Shown here piece by piece: positions 48,201 to 62,480 of a DNA stretch of 64,000 nt. The stretch lies in contig CP093831.1 in NCBI GenBank assembly GCA_033063855.1, positions 13,144,001 through 13,208,000 of the forward strand, in the 5' to 3' direction. A model generated the notes under the pieces. The model had not been told where the DNA came from. It searched no databases and was given only the letters and a program-made list of their open reading frames with translations. The DNA is from Smittia aterrima. Taxonomy: Eukaryota; Arthropoda; Insecta; Diptera; Chironomidae. The position numbers and the translations under genes are program-made. The first letter of the stretch is position 1, and each line of letters opens with the position of its first letter.

Positions 48201-51200
48201 GGTTGCTGAGTAAATAATGTCGTTTCCCTTCCATCGACAGCGGTAACGAGGAAAAGCTTGAAAGTGCGCGAATAAATTCCAGTTAGTGAACAGAAATTAT
48301 GCAATGAACCATAAAGTGAGCATTCTTATTGTTTTCCCGGAAAACTCTTCCGCCGTCGTCATGGTTTCCTTTCGGCTGCTGTATAAACAAGGAAATCGGC
48401 TTCTGGCAGAAAAGAAAGTTGAAGATCTATTGAGCGATTGTCAATTTAGTGAAAATATTTTATTTGAATATCCAAGCGCGAAATGATAATTTTCAAAGAA
48501 GACCCGGGAAGAACAAAGAATTGCGGAAAATGTTCCTTAAGAAGGCGTAGCGAAGCGGAACCTTTGAGAGATTTGCCGAGTATTTGCTTTGAGTCGAGTC
48601 GCTCTGTCGCTGAATTTCACTTTTAATATCATCGCTCAATTTTCTTAAAGATTTCCTTTTTTTATTTTTATGACAAAACAGATGAATCAAAAGAAGCTTT
48701 CGAAGAGGAAATAAACACAAAGCGACGAAGAAGACAACGAAGAGAAAGGCAAAACTCCTTCTTAACAATTTAGAAAGCGGGCCATAAAACTTTTATTCTT
48801 TCAAGAAAAAAAATGAAATCTTAGCCGATTCGAAGGTTCCAGACATGAATAATTTACCAAATCGAAATGAGTCTTTTGAGATAGAGAGAGAGGAAAAGCT
48901 TTTAAAATCCTCGACAACAAACAACGACGAATAGAACGGAATCCAACCGAAAATTAGAGTAATAAAATACACGTAATGGTAATAGCGATTTTATTGGCTA
49001 TAAAGCGTCAATCCCGTTGTTATTCCATCTTCCCAAACCTCCCAAGATCAAGAGCTCTACTAATGAAAATGAATGAATGAAGTATGCTCCTCCAGAGGCT
49101 GTTGACTTATTGTTGTATGGAATGAGTGGTTCATTAAAAATTCATTTGACAACATTGCAAATGGATTTTGATTTTAATGAGCAAATAAAATAGTTGAACG
49201 AAGCTAACCATGCAAGAGTTGAAATTTCACGAGAAGCTAATTACTCTATCCTCGACAAGTCAGCATATCCTTCAACATGATCCAAAATCCTGAAAAGTTG
49301 GCAATAACGATTTCTGAGGGAGCACAAAACTTCTTCCGCACACAGTTCTACCGAGTCATCATCAAAAACAGAGATGTGATGAACAGTCGTTTCCGTTTGC
49401 CATGACTTTACCATTTTTAGGGCACCTGAAAGTTTTATGCCCTGAAGATATTTAGAAAAACGTCAAAACAAGATACGAGAATTTTTCATTAATATTAGAA
49501 AGATTTCTCCCCAAAGAGCTTTCGAAACGACAAATATATTTGTTTCTGACCAAGCGTCAACATTAAATCTGAAGAAAAATAAATAAAGTCAGCTCATGAA
49601 CAGATAATCATGTTCAACGTCACATTAGCAAGAGAGCATGAGCCATCATCAACTAGGACGAGGAAAAGTTTTTCCTTCGAGCTCTCGTGTAACATTTAAA
49701 TGATCAATGAATCGTTATATTTCTTCATGTCAGCTCATAGTCAAATGAGAGCACCGGCGAGACGATGATTGATGAGCAGCGATAAGGAACGCCACAAGTT
49801 AGATTTTCTATTTCGAGCGTTGTCTCCTTGGAGATTGCGCGATAAAGTCAGTCGAGGATCTAAAATGAATTTTGATTTTCATCAACGCCGGAACTTTCCC
49901 AGAATTAATAATTTAATTATAATATGCTCGAGGCAAATAACAAAGCTTCTCAAATCCTAGCTCACCTCTCGCATAAAAAAATTCGATGATTTCATTGTCG
50001 ACGCAAAGTGAAAGGAAACAGCTCCCGGCGACTGCAAAGTGAAAGACGAAAAATATAAAAATAATGAATCAGCGTCATTAATTATAATTAGGTCGATTCA
50101 TTCTTCGTTCATGTTCCGAAATTTTTGTCGTGTCCTGTCTCCAACTCGCAAAGCTTAGCTTTCTCATTCTTTATGTGAGATGCGTTTCGGAAGTTAATGC
50201 TTATGACTTAAGAAGCTAAACAACATTCATAAACCAAGGCCATAATTAATCTTGTGAAAGCTCTTTCGTCAGCTTTGAGCCTACAATATATTTCCGAACG
50301 TTAGCAAAAGAAACTGCATCGTAACTTTCATGTTTGATGATTTTATTTGAAATGATAATAAAACAAACAAAAGATAATTGAACAATTGATGAAACAATTG
50401 GATCAACTAATTAGCTGTCACTGCTAATTGAAGTAACAAGATTTGGCTGGTTACTGTTGCTAACTAGTTAATATAATTATTGAGAGATGAACGAGAGCTT
50501 GATATTTGAATTACTTGCTCACTAATTTAAGTAGAAATATTTTAATTGGATTCGTTGGTTTACCTTCCTCTCAACTTCTCAATTAAAATTGGCGGAATTT
50601 TGGAAAACTTTGACGTGCTAATATTCTATAATCTCATTTACTTTCTTCCTGAGTAAATTTCATCAAGAATTTATAAGAAACTTTCACATAATTAATTGCT
50701 TTTCCATGTCTCACAACAGCCTCTAGCGCGGAAGCTTCGGTAATTTCTATAGATCGAGTAAAAGCCAAAGTTTCAGAGTTGTTTACATTCTCACAATCAC
50801 TATAAATTTATGGGACCGCATCTTTATAGATTAATAGCTTTGGATTGAAAAAACTCTCTCGCTAGCCAGGAAGTGAAACTTTTATTTAATCCTGAAAAAA
50901 CTTTTTCTTTCAATCAGAAGGCACTTCTCCCATGGCAAAATTATTTTTTAATGAGTTGACAACTTTCAAGCACAATGTAATGACAAACCTAGAAAAGTGT
51001 AAACAATCCGAATCACTTTATAAGGGTTTTCCCATTGGGAGACTGAACAATTGAAAACTTAACAGAATCTGTTGAAATGTAACTTTGAAAGTTTCAAGCG
51101 AACACTTTCGAGAGCGATGATAATTGAAGAAGGAACTGTCATCAATCCACAAAAAACTTCCTCTAGTAGATAGCTTAGACTTTGTTATCATCGTCGCCTG

Positions 51201-54200
51201 AGAGAACAGGAAACGCAAGTTGTTGGAGAACGAAATAATTGAAGGGACATGACATGAAGAGGATTTCTTGATAGTTTTCAAGTTATTCGACTACAAATTC
51301 GGAGAAGAAGCCCTAGAAAGAAAGAAGTCGAATCATCTTTACAGGCACATCAATTGAAACTCTGCAAGCTACCTCAGGAAGTTTATTGAATCCCGAAAAG
51401 CTTGTGATGGAAATTTTAATGGAAGCGAAAATTCCTCGTCGATGAAAAAAGTTTCACATTCTCTCTCGTCCTTGAATTTTTAATAAAATAAATTTGATGA
51501 AATATTTTTCTTTTTCAAGTTTCGCCGACTTCGTCTTGAGGCAACCACCGCACCATGTACGAATCCTAACCTGAACGAGCTTCCAATGAAAAATAAGAAA
51601 CTCAAAATTTTAAACCCGATACGAGGCGAAGGTGAGAGTGCGGAAGATGTTAGAGAACACCTCTCGTCTTTATAGCCGCCTGCAGCCATAAAACATCAAC
51701 GTGAGGCACCAAACAGATGACGTCGAGTTTTTTGTTACAATTTTTTTATTTCATTCTGCTCACTTGTATTTTTTTACTACACACAATTTTTATTTATAGC
51801 GTAATCTTGCTTTCCTGTTACATTCCGATCGGGAAAATGTGATGACCAAGACGAAAAAAGGCAATCTCTATAAAAATTGATACATAAATTAGATTTGGAG
51901 TAGCCTCATGGGGGAGGAAGAGAGCGAGAGAGAGAGAAACAAAGAAATTGACTCAATGGAAGATACAAAATAATTAAATTTACGATTGCTTTTGTCGTTC
52001 ATCTAATTGCATAACGAAAAATAGTTTCAGTGATCAAAATGAAAGATCAATTTGATTAACTAAGTTTGAAATTTCAATATCTACGTTTGAGCTAATTCTA
52101 GAGGTAAAACGAAATCCTTTTATCGTTTAAAGTTTTGGGAAGCCAGGAAGCAATAATTAATGAGAACTCGAAGCTCTTTTCCGAGAAATTGCAAAACAAA
52201 TTATTAACATTTTGCTGGATAAGTGAAAAATATTTTGGTGAAACACAAATGCCAACAGAGGTTTGTAACTAACAGAGACGAGACGAGTCGAGTTTATTTT
52301 CATTTACGATGCAAACTTTTCATGAGGAATTAAAGAAGTTTAAATTATTTTTCCTCAGCTTTTACTTTGCCAGGCTTAGGAAATAAAAAATTGTTGGAAA
52401 AGCGGCTCAAAAGTCTTTCATTTATATTCATTAGACATGTTCTCTTCGAATTGAGAAGAAACGGTTTCCTCTTCCGTCATTCATTCTCCCTGAGCTCACA
52501 TATGGGATTATAATAAATAATTTGACTTTATTAATTTTCTTCAGCCTCAAACCATAAAAAGCTTATTGCGAAGATCTTTGCGACTTTTCATCGACTCCCA
52601 AAATTGTTCTACGCGCTTCATGAGATTATCTTTTTCATTTTGTTTTCCCTTTAAGCGTAAATCTAACATTTCCGATGGCAAACAACTTTGTTTTTATTTT
52701 GAGCCAATTTAAAATCCTCATTTTTCTTCAAAGCATCCGATTTCCCGTAGAGTTGAGCAGTCGATTAGCAAATCACGATTCCCGGAGTGCTGATGAAGAT
52801 TCGCTGCCGCTGTATGTTAATTTTCAGTTAACAACATTTGCCAGCTCTAGCAAACCAAAATGAGTTTGGATGAGGAAAAAGAAAAGAATAATAAATAATG
52901 AAACCACTTGCGAAATATTGTAAACAGAAGAGAGATATTTGCATAAAATATTATCTGGCTCGCTTCACAACCGAGAACAACTTCGAAAGGAATTTATTTA
53001 TTGTTATTTCATGTTTTGGTTTGGAGCCAATGGTTCTCTCTCTATATGAACTGCCGATCCTGTAAGCACATAAGTTAAGAAGATAAAAAGCTATTGAAAT
53101 TGAGATGAATGATCTAAACAGGAGACTCTCCTGTGCTAATCTCTTGTAATGGCACCGAACTTCAATTTATTTCGTGAAGCGAAGCTTACGTCGTCTTTAA
53201 GCTTACTTACATCATCATCGACGTTGTTCGTATTGCTATCGAATAAATTTAAAGAGCTTCTCAGGAATCGTAATCTCTGTTCGTGACACGACATATCGCA
53301 CGTAATTTTCAATAAGACGTTCGAAACACGCGGCGATAAAGTTGACAGAAAATGCTCAAAAATGTCAAGATCGGCAACTTGTGTTTGCTAAATCTCTTTT
53401 TATCGTCACTCGCATCAAGATTCGAATTCATAAAGTTATTTGTTTAGAGCCGACGACCGAATCTTATCTCGAAAACAATTCAATCGAAACCCACGATTCA
53501 GCTACACATCAATAACTTCATTTCTGAGGATAATCGAAAAGACATTCAACGTTTCGGAAACCCTCGAACTTCCTTTCCTAGTAATTTTCCATTTTGTTTT
53601 CATTCAAATATCTTTCCTCATATGTAAAAAAGACTAAGAGCAGAGCGAGAGAGATTCGAGCGTGTTCGAGATGTATCCACGATTTTACTGAATTATTAAA
53701 TCGAGTGGAGAATAATTTATGAAAAGATGAGAAGGAGAAAAGCAAATTGGGTGACGTGCTGTAGTCGCACGAACTCAATCTCGAGACGAGAATCTCTTTG
53801 GCCAACATCCGGTGATGCCATTAAGATTCTTTTTGCCCTCTTCTTTTTCGTCGTCATTTGAGATGTTGTTTTAATTTTTAACGCGGCGGATTGGATTAAA
53901 CATAATGTAGTTCAATTCATTCCAATTATGGGAGTCGGGATTAAAGTGCCAGTTCTAGATCGTGGCAGTTCGTTCTTATTGATACAGCATTATGCATGAA
54001 TGTCTGTTTTCCTTTCGGAAAGCTTTCCTTCTATCGCCATTTATTGAAATTTATTCCGATTCTCGACTCAAGCAAATGGAGATGTTATAAAATAATATTC
54101 CAATTGGTTGCAGCCAACTCTTTAGTCTCCTCTCATCATTTCTTTTCTTTTTTTTGCGCTTCACCCTAAAATGTGTTAGAAACTCTTTAGCACTTGGTCG

Positions 54201-55209
54201 ATGAACATTCATGCCACGTTGCTAACTTAATGTGGTCTTAAAAGAAAGAATATCGTTCGTTGCTAAGTTCATAAAACGAATTAGAAATTAAGTTTCGAGT
54301 TTTAATTGGTGCCGTGAACTGAATGAATTCCCGTTTTTCTGAAGCGAGAACAAAGAAGAAGAAAAAAATTTAATTGAAAGTTTATTGCAAGAAAGTTTTT
54401 GGCTTAAAGCTTTTTGGCAACGACTTTAATGAAAGAAGGAGAAGAAATCCAATTTATCATGCGAAGACCTTTTTGACTTCAGATTAATGCTCGATAAATA
54501 AACTTTGATCCATCACGTACAACATCACTCAGCATCACACATTTGCTGCCTTGGACTACACAACACTCATTTGCAATCGTTTATGATTAATGTTCATTTG
54601 ATAAACTTTCGTTTACTCTCACGCCACAAATTGGTCAGAACAGATCACGAGTAATTCAGTTATTATTGCTAATGTTTATTGTTAAATGGTTTGTGGTGAT
54701 TTAATTGATTCCAGAAACTGTTAGGACGAAAGGCGACGATCTAATCATAATAAACTGGCCTTGGATGTCTCCTGCTGTTAATTGCTTGTGAATAAAATAA
54801 CAGAACGGGTTTTCTTAAGAATTATATTGCGCGTAAAGCCGCGTGAGGAGTTATGATGAACGATCTTCTCGCTGTGCGGCTTCCCTACGCGTCTTCTGTC
54901 AGCATGCTTGGTGACGAAAATAATTCCTTAATAAACAAACAACGCGGCTTGTCGGGTTTCCCAGCGACAACAAAAAGCGAGATAATTTGAAGCGTTGATA
55001 TGCTTGAAGCATTAATATTTTCCAGGACGCGTTTGTTTCAAGATAGAGGAACAAAGCATTAAAAAGCTTATTTAATGCTATCACGAAATTGTTATGTCGA
55101 GCATTACACTTTGCTACATCGTCATTGTAACTTCCAGAGCAATATTAAAATAGCTTTCATTATTACATGTGTCAGTCTCTGCGTGTGTCGAAGAAAATTT
55201 GAATCTCTA
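42250..55209. other. 13-kb stretch without a gene
   Basis: No frame here combines length, motif and splice signals. Sequence is AT-rich with A/T runs. It may be regulatory DNA of the Dpr-type gene or the carrier. A TGACGTCA motif lies in the 17-mer at 47648-47664, which recurs at 61626-61642. Confidence 0.4.
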
Positions 55210-55329
55210 GGGGCTTGTTCACAAATTACGAGGAAAAAATTGAAACATCCCTTAACGATTCTGTTGAGAGAAATATTTCACGTAACTTTCCAATGTAAAG
55301 AAATTTCTACGTGATTTGTGAACAAGACC
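55210..55329. mobile_element. MITE-like inverted-repeat element
   Basis: A 120-bp unit whose ends, GGGGCTTGTTCACAAATTACG on the left and the reverse complement of GGTCTTGTTCACAAATCACG on the right, form terminal inverted repeats of about 20 bp. TA lies on both sides (55208-55209, 55330-55331), as expected of a TA target-site duplication. No coding capacity. No second copy was seen in this window. Confidence 0.6.
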
Positions 55330-55331
55330 TA

Positions 55332-56464
55332 GAACGTAAAACGTAAAAGATTTTTTATCAGCTCTCGAACAGAGGCTTTTCATGTGTTTAAGGTGAACGA
55401 ACACATCTCATAAAAATTTCCAACGCTAACAATGTCAATATGATTTGACGTCAGGGAAAGAGGATGAAGGCTCACAAATGAAGTCATGATTAATCACGGA
55501 ACCTTCTTTTACGACCGTTTTAACAGGAAATTTATTTTGACAGTTTCACTCGACTTACGCTCGTTCATTCTCTCAGACTTTCAACTACATAAGAGAAAAA
55601 AAGCGAGTTCACAGTCACGGCAGCTGGAAGGAAGGCAAATCGTCGTTTCATTTCGTCTCTCGAGACAGTTTGAAGGAGCGCTTCATTAAAAAGTTCTTGA
55701 GGCGCTTTACCTCCGGTAAACGAATAAAAGCTTTTCAACAAATGATTGAAAGCTTTTAAATGCAGCTCGTAATCAGAATCTTTGTGAAGTCTTCAACTTG
55801 TCCGTTGTTAACTAATGAAACTCTTGGTTGTCTCTCAATCAAAATAATTTTTGTGTAAGTTTCTTGATAAGGCTGACGAATCAAAAGTTTAAGAAGATCC
55901 CATTTTCGTAATTGAAAAATGTTAAATAAAATTAAAAAAACAAATTTAATTTCCTTCATTTTCATCAAATTTATTTCCTTTTTCTTCTTTCCTGCGCTTC
56001 CATTGATTTCTCTTTTTATGCGAGCGACATTTAATCTCTTTCCAAAATTACTATTGGATCTTGAGTCGTAACAACAAGTTTTTTTTAAATCTTTTGTGCT
56101 TGGCTTTGGATTGAGGTAAAAAGTATTTACAAAGTTGGAGTTTATGCAATGACAATCTACAAAGAGCGTGGTTGGTGGTGGGAAGGGAAAGAGAGGTAAG
56201 GCTCTTAAGACTACTTGTTAAAATTAACAAATCCATCAACTCGTCACGTCATGCGCTTTGCAATGTTGATTTAAAACGATTTCAAGCTTTCATTACAATG
56301 TTAGCTCTTCCGATTTTTTATAACAAACATCGAGGACTTTTTATGTTCGAAATTCTCGTTTTTTACACATGACATGAAATTTGAATTTGTTCGCTTGCGC
56401 TTTTTATTTCTCTCAGCTTTTTGTTTTACATCGCTCGAGACAACGAACGAATTCCATACATAAA
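55332..56464. other. 3' flank of the Dpr-type gene
   Basis: No coding signal; likely includes the 3' untranslated region of the minus-strand gene. Confidence 0.4.
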
Positions 56465-59400
56465 TCATCTCATGGAGAAATTAATGCACATGACAGTTGA
56501 TATCGCCATGAACAGAAGCGTGGGAATGGATGAGAGCATTTTCGTTGGCGATGATAAGAGCCATTTCGATAGATGGAATGTTAAAAAATTGCTGTTTCTG
56601 TTGCGGTATGAGTGGATACTGTTACTGCTACTGTTCCCGTGCTGCATTGCAGCTGGGTGCTCGCCATTTATTACGTGGACCATCACGCTTGCTGGATCTG
56701 CGAAAGAAGAAGAAAAATGCATCAGCATTAATGCTTAGCAACATCATAAATATTCTGGAAGTAATTAAGATTCTGTGAAGAGCTTTTTATCGTAATGAAA
56801 ATGCCATTGTGGGTGGAAGGACTTTCTACTTCTCGTCTCGCCACAACACAGTTTGCTGAAAGCTTAATCCGATTTATCGCTGTCTCATTCGCACCTGAAT
56901 TACTCGGAGAGCACGTATAATTTCCTGAATCGCTTGACATCGCACGTGCTATGACCAATTTGCTAGTCTTTGTTGGTCGTTCCGTTAAAACGCTGATGCC
57001 TCCGCGCTGTGAATAGTTGATGACACTGCCCGATTTGTACCAGTAGATGAAACTGGGAGGACTTGGCGCTTCGAGTGCGACACATGTTAGGTTAATATCG
57101 TTGCCACTCTTAATGAAAACCTCGCTGTTGCCCAAGATCTCTGCTCGAGACACTGGAACGAGAGAAGAATGAAAGCCAAGAAGTCAGAGATCTGTATAAG
57201 TGGTCGGAGGAAAAGTTTCAAAACAACTTAATACGTCGATAAATTTTCCTTCTCCACATATCCTCCGTCTCTCCTTCGCTTTTATGTTGCCTCACAAGCG
57301 AGTAAACAAACCCATAAAGACTGAACCATCAATAACATTTTATTCGTGCGAGTAACACGGCGGCTTAATCAAAATATATTCGAGCTTTCATACGTTTGCT
57401 GTTTGCTCTTTTCTCGAGTGTTAAAGTTATTGGTCGAGTGGCGAAAGTATTTTCTGCTCGTGATATAACCTGAAGGAGCTTCCGTCGTACTTGAAAAGCA
57501 ACCGCAATAAACTTTTTGACTTTTGAGTTTGCTCCGATAATTTCTGAGTTTGCAATTTAAATTTTCTTTTCAATATTTTTTGAAGCGACAAGCTCCTTCA
57601 TTCCGTCCGAGCTGCAAAAGGAAATTTTCAGCATTTTTTAATTTCCTGTTAACACATATTTTTTATGCTGTAGCTCTCCGACCCTTTCATCTGTTCTCCA
57701 TGCAATAATTAATGGATTTTCATGGAAAGCTCGCTCGACTAAAAAACGTTTCTTGTCGAGCACGAAGGAGAGAAGGAATTCCTTTTAATTAATCATTTGT
57801 TAGTTTAGGTCAATGCACAATCACAAATTAATCATCTCGTCTTACCAATTATGCTGAGACGAAATGCTAAACTAATTTTTGGTTCTGTCGACACTTGACA
57901 CTCATAGATTCCGGAGTCCCTCGGTTGTGGCGAAGTTATTCTTAATGTCCACTCATCGGAGCCATCAGCATGCAGCGATTGATATCGTTGGTCATTCGTA
58001 TAAGTCAATATTCCGACAGTGAGAATATGCAAGTCACGTTTGCGGATCCAAGACACCTGAGCCAAACGAAAGGAGGAGCAAGACAAAAGGAGAAATGGAT
58101 TGTCATAAATCATTGTAATTCAATTAACTTAGTTGTAATGGCGTTAATTCTCTTGTTCGTTTGTGATGAATGGAAGTTTAACTTACCGCCCTATCGCCTA
58201 AATTTCGTACCCTACAGTTAAGCTTCGCTGATTGTCCGACTGTTGCCGTCACATCTCGCTTTGTCGTATTGTCAAAGAACGGAAGTCCGTATTGTGTATC
58301 CCATTCTGGTTGAGCGTCTCCGTTGATGAAATCAGAGGCTGAGGAGGGAAGAGGAGAATTATTCAATTCATATTTATTAAAGGCTTTTGTTATGTCGAAG
58401 AGAACGATTTTAATTAAGGAAAGACGTCCAAAACTGAAACTCATTCCGCTCTGATTTTCTTGCTCATGAACAATGCACAAGCAGTTTTAATTGCAAACAA
58501 TTAAGTTTCGTTCAGATTGCACGATTCAACGAATAATAGTTTTGTTCAACAAAAAACGTTTTCAAAGAAGAAATTAAAACCAAGCTTGTACATGAAAAAA
58601 AATGATTTAGTTGAAGGAAAAGCATAACGTAAGTTTCTAAATACTTCACAGTCCAACCGCTGTCGTTGACCTCTTTCAATGTCGATTGTAAACTCTCAGA
58701 ACCCGACAAAAAGGTCAAATAAAACTGTCCTCAAATGACAAAAGGGTTCGAAAAAAAACTTTTTCGGGTTAAATAAAAATCGTTTTATTACACCATAGTT
58801 TAACACACTTCCTCCCATAAAATCCTAATGTGTTAATGAAAGTATTTATGCGAAAACATATTAAATATTTTGATGAAGTCCCGAAGGAAATGTAAATGGA
58901 TGGTTCGAACATAATATTTCCGCTTCGTCCCAGGGATTTTCACATCTAATGAGCGAACGTCAAAAGTAAAAGAATTTTCAAGATAATCTTAAAGCATATC
59001 AAATTTTCCTTTAGAGCAAGATAATCTTTTATGAAAGTTAAAATGAAGCTTTTATGAGAAATGTTAACATCAGTCAACATGCGAGCATGAAATATTTCAC
59101 AAGAGAATTGAAGCACGAAAGTTTCAAATGTTTTATGTCGTCAGTAAATCTCGTTATGAATTACGTAAAACATGATTTTACGAGACGACAACATAATGTC
59201 GAAGCTTTCTCTTTTGAAGAAATAACTCGGAAACTATTATCCGAAGCATTATCGGAATTCAATAATTGAACAAAGAATAAACAAACAAATAGAAATTGAA
59301 GGATTTCAGTTCGCAAAGCTTTTACAAAATCAATTTGATTCAAACTTCTCTTGATTGCTTCTTCTATTCCCTTGAGACATTTCATTAATTTATTCTTTGG

Positions 59401-60532
59401 AATATCAACTAGTTGAAGTGAATTGAAGTTTCAAATTGTTATACGATAACAAATTTCATTTCATTATCGATTTGGAAGAGAGGAAAAGCAACGGAAGTTC
59501 AATACTGCGTTGATGAAGATAAATTACAATCATTTAATCGAGAAGATCCCAAGGATTGAATGATACGATCGTGGAGATTAAATCGGGAATGTAAAGCCTC
59601 GAAAGATTTTCCACGTCAGTGGCTTTTTCCGAGGGAATTGAAATATTTTCAAGTCTATTTTAATCTCCGTGAACCACTCGAGTCTGTTCCAATATTTATC
59701 TTCGGCGAACGCTAATAACAACGTTTAATTAATTCAACACATAAATAATGAAATTATCTCATCGAAGTCAAGCGAAGGAAAAGTTTTAAAGTTTAATTAG
59801 TATCATGATTAAACTTCCATAAACTTTTTATTAAAAAGTTTTATTTTAATTTCTTCTTCGTCGCGTAAGAAAAATTTGCTGACTTAACTGAATAACTTAA
59901 ATATCATTTCCTTGCTCTCAATTTTTCTTCTATTTGCTTGCACTAATTTGAAGCGAGTCCGTCATGAAATTAAATGCTTTCGTGAATGATTAATGTCTCT
60001 CTAATGATTCAAGAACGAAACGATTGGACATTTGAAGCATCCGTGATGGAGATATTCAAAGAATAAGAAAACATTTAGAATTACTGTCTTTCAAAACGAA
60101 AATGGAAAAGAAAGATGTGGAAAGAAAGTTTCTGACAGAAAAAGTAATCCACTTTCTTTAGGACGAAACTTTTTTTTTCGTGCCCTCTAAAAGCTCCGCA
60201 ACATTGAACGAGATATGAAATTAATCTTTCCGCAAGCTTTTACATAAATAAATAAAAACTTCTTACATCAGAGAGGTCTTCTTGGACGGTAAAAAGGCAG
60301 AAAGGGCTTGAAAGCAAAGTACTTTCGTGGTATGAATATAACGACGACGAGAACGAGAGTGGAGCATCAAGGCCATAAATTATAAAACTGTTTGAGGCAT
60401 AAAGCGATAGCACTCGTTTCAACAATTCAGAAACTCACCGTTTATATTCATGAAGCTTCCTTTGAACAAAAGTAAGTTGTACAAATAGAGTCTGATAAAT
60501 CCCCATATAATCCGCATTATGCTATCCAACAT
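56465..60532 (-). CDS. Dpr-family two-immunoglobulin cell-surface protein
   Basis: Exons 58338-58187, 58056-57846, 57152-56895 and 56697-56465 form a clear Dpr protein. A fifth, 60532-60439, is the best candidate first exon, since it encodes a hydrophobic start (MRIIWGFIRLYLYNLLLF) and ends in the needed phase 1. The total is then 315 aa. Ig1 shows AKLNC, VSWIRKRDLHILTVG, TYTNDQR and DSGIYECQVSTEPK. Ig2 shows INLTC, YWYKSG, DSGNYTC and SVMVHVINGEHPAAMQHGNS. The hydrophobic C-terminus (IPTLLFMAISTVMCI) could be a GPI-anchor signal. Dpr proteins bind DIP partners to specify synaptic connections. The four core exons are firm; the first exon is less sure and an upstream in-frame ATG at 60619 exists. 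Which Dpr it is was not resolved. Confidence 0.85.
58339..60438 (-). other. Large first intron of the Dpr-type gene
   Basis: A 2.1-kb intron between the signal exon and the Ig exons, AT-rich and without coding signal. Long 5' introns are usual in this family. Confidence 0.5.
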
Positions 60533-62480
60533 GCATTCAATTATAGTCGCTCGGTCTTTCTCTGCACTTAAGGAACACACTCTGCACTTAGTGCATTCGA
60601 AAGAGAGTTTTTCATTCAACTCAAATATTTATTTATTCACTTCCTTTACATTTCTTTCTCGCAATTATATTTTTTTCTGCTCTTTCCGGTCGCTCTTTAG
60701 ACAGCACGCCATTTGGAACTGGAAACTTCACATGAACGACCAACACTTGCCAAACGAGCAATCCTCTCTACATGATTTTACACTTTCGAGCGATAAGCGA
60801 CGAGTCTTTCATAGCAGTTGCAATCGGAAATGGTTATCAAGAGCGTCGAGAATTTACGTTCTTAGACTCATGCATAATGCAACGAGAAAGTCGAGATAAT
60901 CCATCAGAATTTAAATGTATTCAAAGGTTCCGAAAGCAATCGATGAACGTACACACAACTTTTTTTTTCCTTTTTTCCCCCTTCACTTAATTTTATCATA
61001 TTTCTATAAATTCTTCTCGCTTAGCTTCTTGATATCAGGTTCCTCGTTTTTCACAATTTACAAGCCCAGCCGAGCGAGATTATCCCATCCAACTAATATA
61101 CACATTTTTCACACTTAGTTCACTCCTTTGATGCTGACAACATTATTCAGGGCAGTCTGGCATGAACCCTTTTAATTTGATTGCAACGTCCATACGTAAT
61201 AAAGTTATGCTTTCTCTTTTCCGATGCGCTGAAAGAAGGGACGGACGAGTGAAGCTTGTCAGATCGTTGACCGTTCGCAATGGCTTAATCAAATTTCACG
61301 TTAGATCGAGTTTATATGCTTCTCTCGTAGCTGAAGGAATTCGTTTTCTCAATGTATGTTCAGCATTTGAATTTTAATTGGATTTTCGATCATTTTCGGA
61401 AAATTTTAATATTTTCAATTGAATCTTCAATTAACTGATTTTCACTTGATATTCCTTAAGAAATTAACATTTATTTTAATAGTTTGTGTTCATCTTAATT
61501 TAACGAGCAGCCGATCAGAATTTCCGTTCGATTCCGTCGACGTCTAACACAAGACTGAACTGCTGTTGCAGCAGAGAATCCCAAACCTTTTGACATCCAC
61601 TGCGCAATCACAAACTTTGCGAATTGTGACGTCATGATCTTGGACCACGTGCGAATTGAGTGAAAAGAAAATTTGTGAGTAACACAAATTCAAGGCCGTG
61701 AAGATGATTCATTGATCATTTTCTTTGATGATTTACGGATCGACAATACTTTTATGACACGAAATGAAGAAATTTCCTGTAATAAAGAACAGTTGTCGTT
61801 GTTGTTGATCTAAGAGCCTTGTCGGAGCCGGAAAAGTGCTAAAGAACAATGACACCAAAGTGACGAAAACTTCCCATAAATCATGATTGCTCTTGTTGTG
61901 GAAAACTTGAGAATGAAATCTTTTGAACAAATAGTATTTCTTCCACAAACTAATTTCTTCATTGTTTCGCAAATGAATGAAATATTTTCTTTTCTGTTCC
62001 GGAGAACTTTATCACGTATGAAGGAACTTCTTTTAAGAGTTAAAGGAAAAGTTTTCCTTTTATTTTAATGGAAGAATGAATTATAAATTCAAGTTTTCTT
62101 CTCACTTCTGCTCATGAGCATTCATGATTTATTATTTGCTGCTGAATATTTTAAACGAGTTTAAGTTAATTAAAGTGTATTTGTACATTTCCTTAGACGA
62201 CAACTGATTGGACATTGTTTCTCGTGTAGCCGTCGAGGAGAACATGTCCAAACCTTTTTAATTGGATGCCTAAACGAGAGTGATAGAATTAATTGATTGA
62301 CATGGGTTAGTCAATAAGGATTTGTTTGTAAACTCCGGAGATAATCCTTGTCCTTGAAGTACGAAAGCCTTTTCAAAGTAATCGACAAACGAAGCCTTAA
62401 CACGTTGAAACATTTCACTTGTAAAATATTTTTGCTCTTCAAACTTAAGTTTTGTGTGTGCTGTTGATTGAAAAATTAAA
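60533..62480. other. Upstream flank of the Dpr-type gene
   Basis: No coding signal. Likely 5' untranslated or regulatory sequence. Contains a TGACGTCA-bearing 17-mer at 61626-61642. Confidence 0.35.

Noticed and set aside
48493..48768. 91-codon minus-strand frame starting with a hydrophobic stretch.
   Set aside because: Low-complexity composition, no promoter or splice context, no family resemblance.
55740..55762. AAAAGCTTTTCAA...TTGAAAGCTTTT inverted sequence.
   Set aside because: Short, AT-rich and imperfect; many similar AAGCTT-containing words occur in the window.
56421..56738. 105-codon plus-strand frame.
   Set aside because: Antisense to the last Dpr-type exon, which has clear family motifs on the minus strand.
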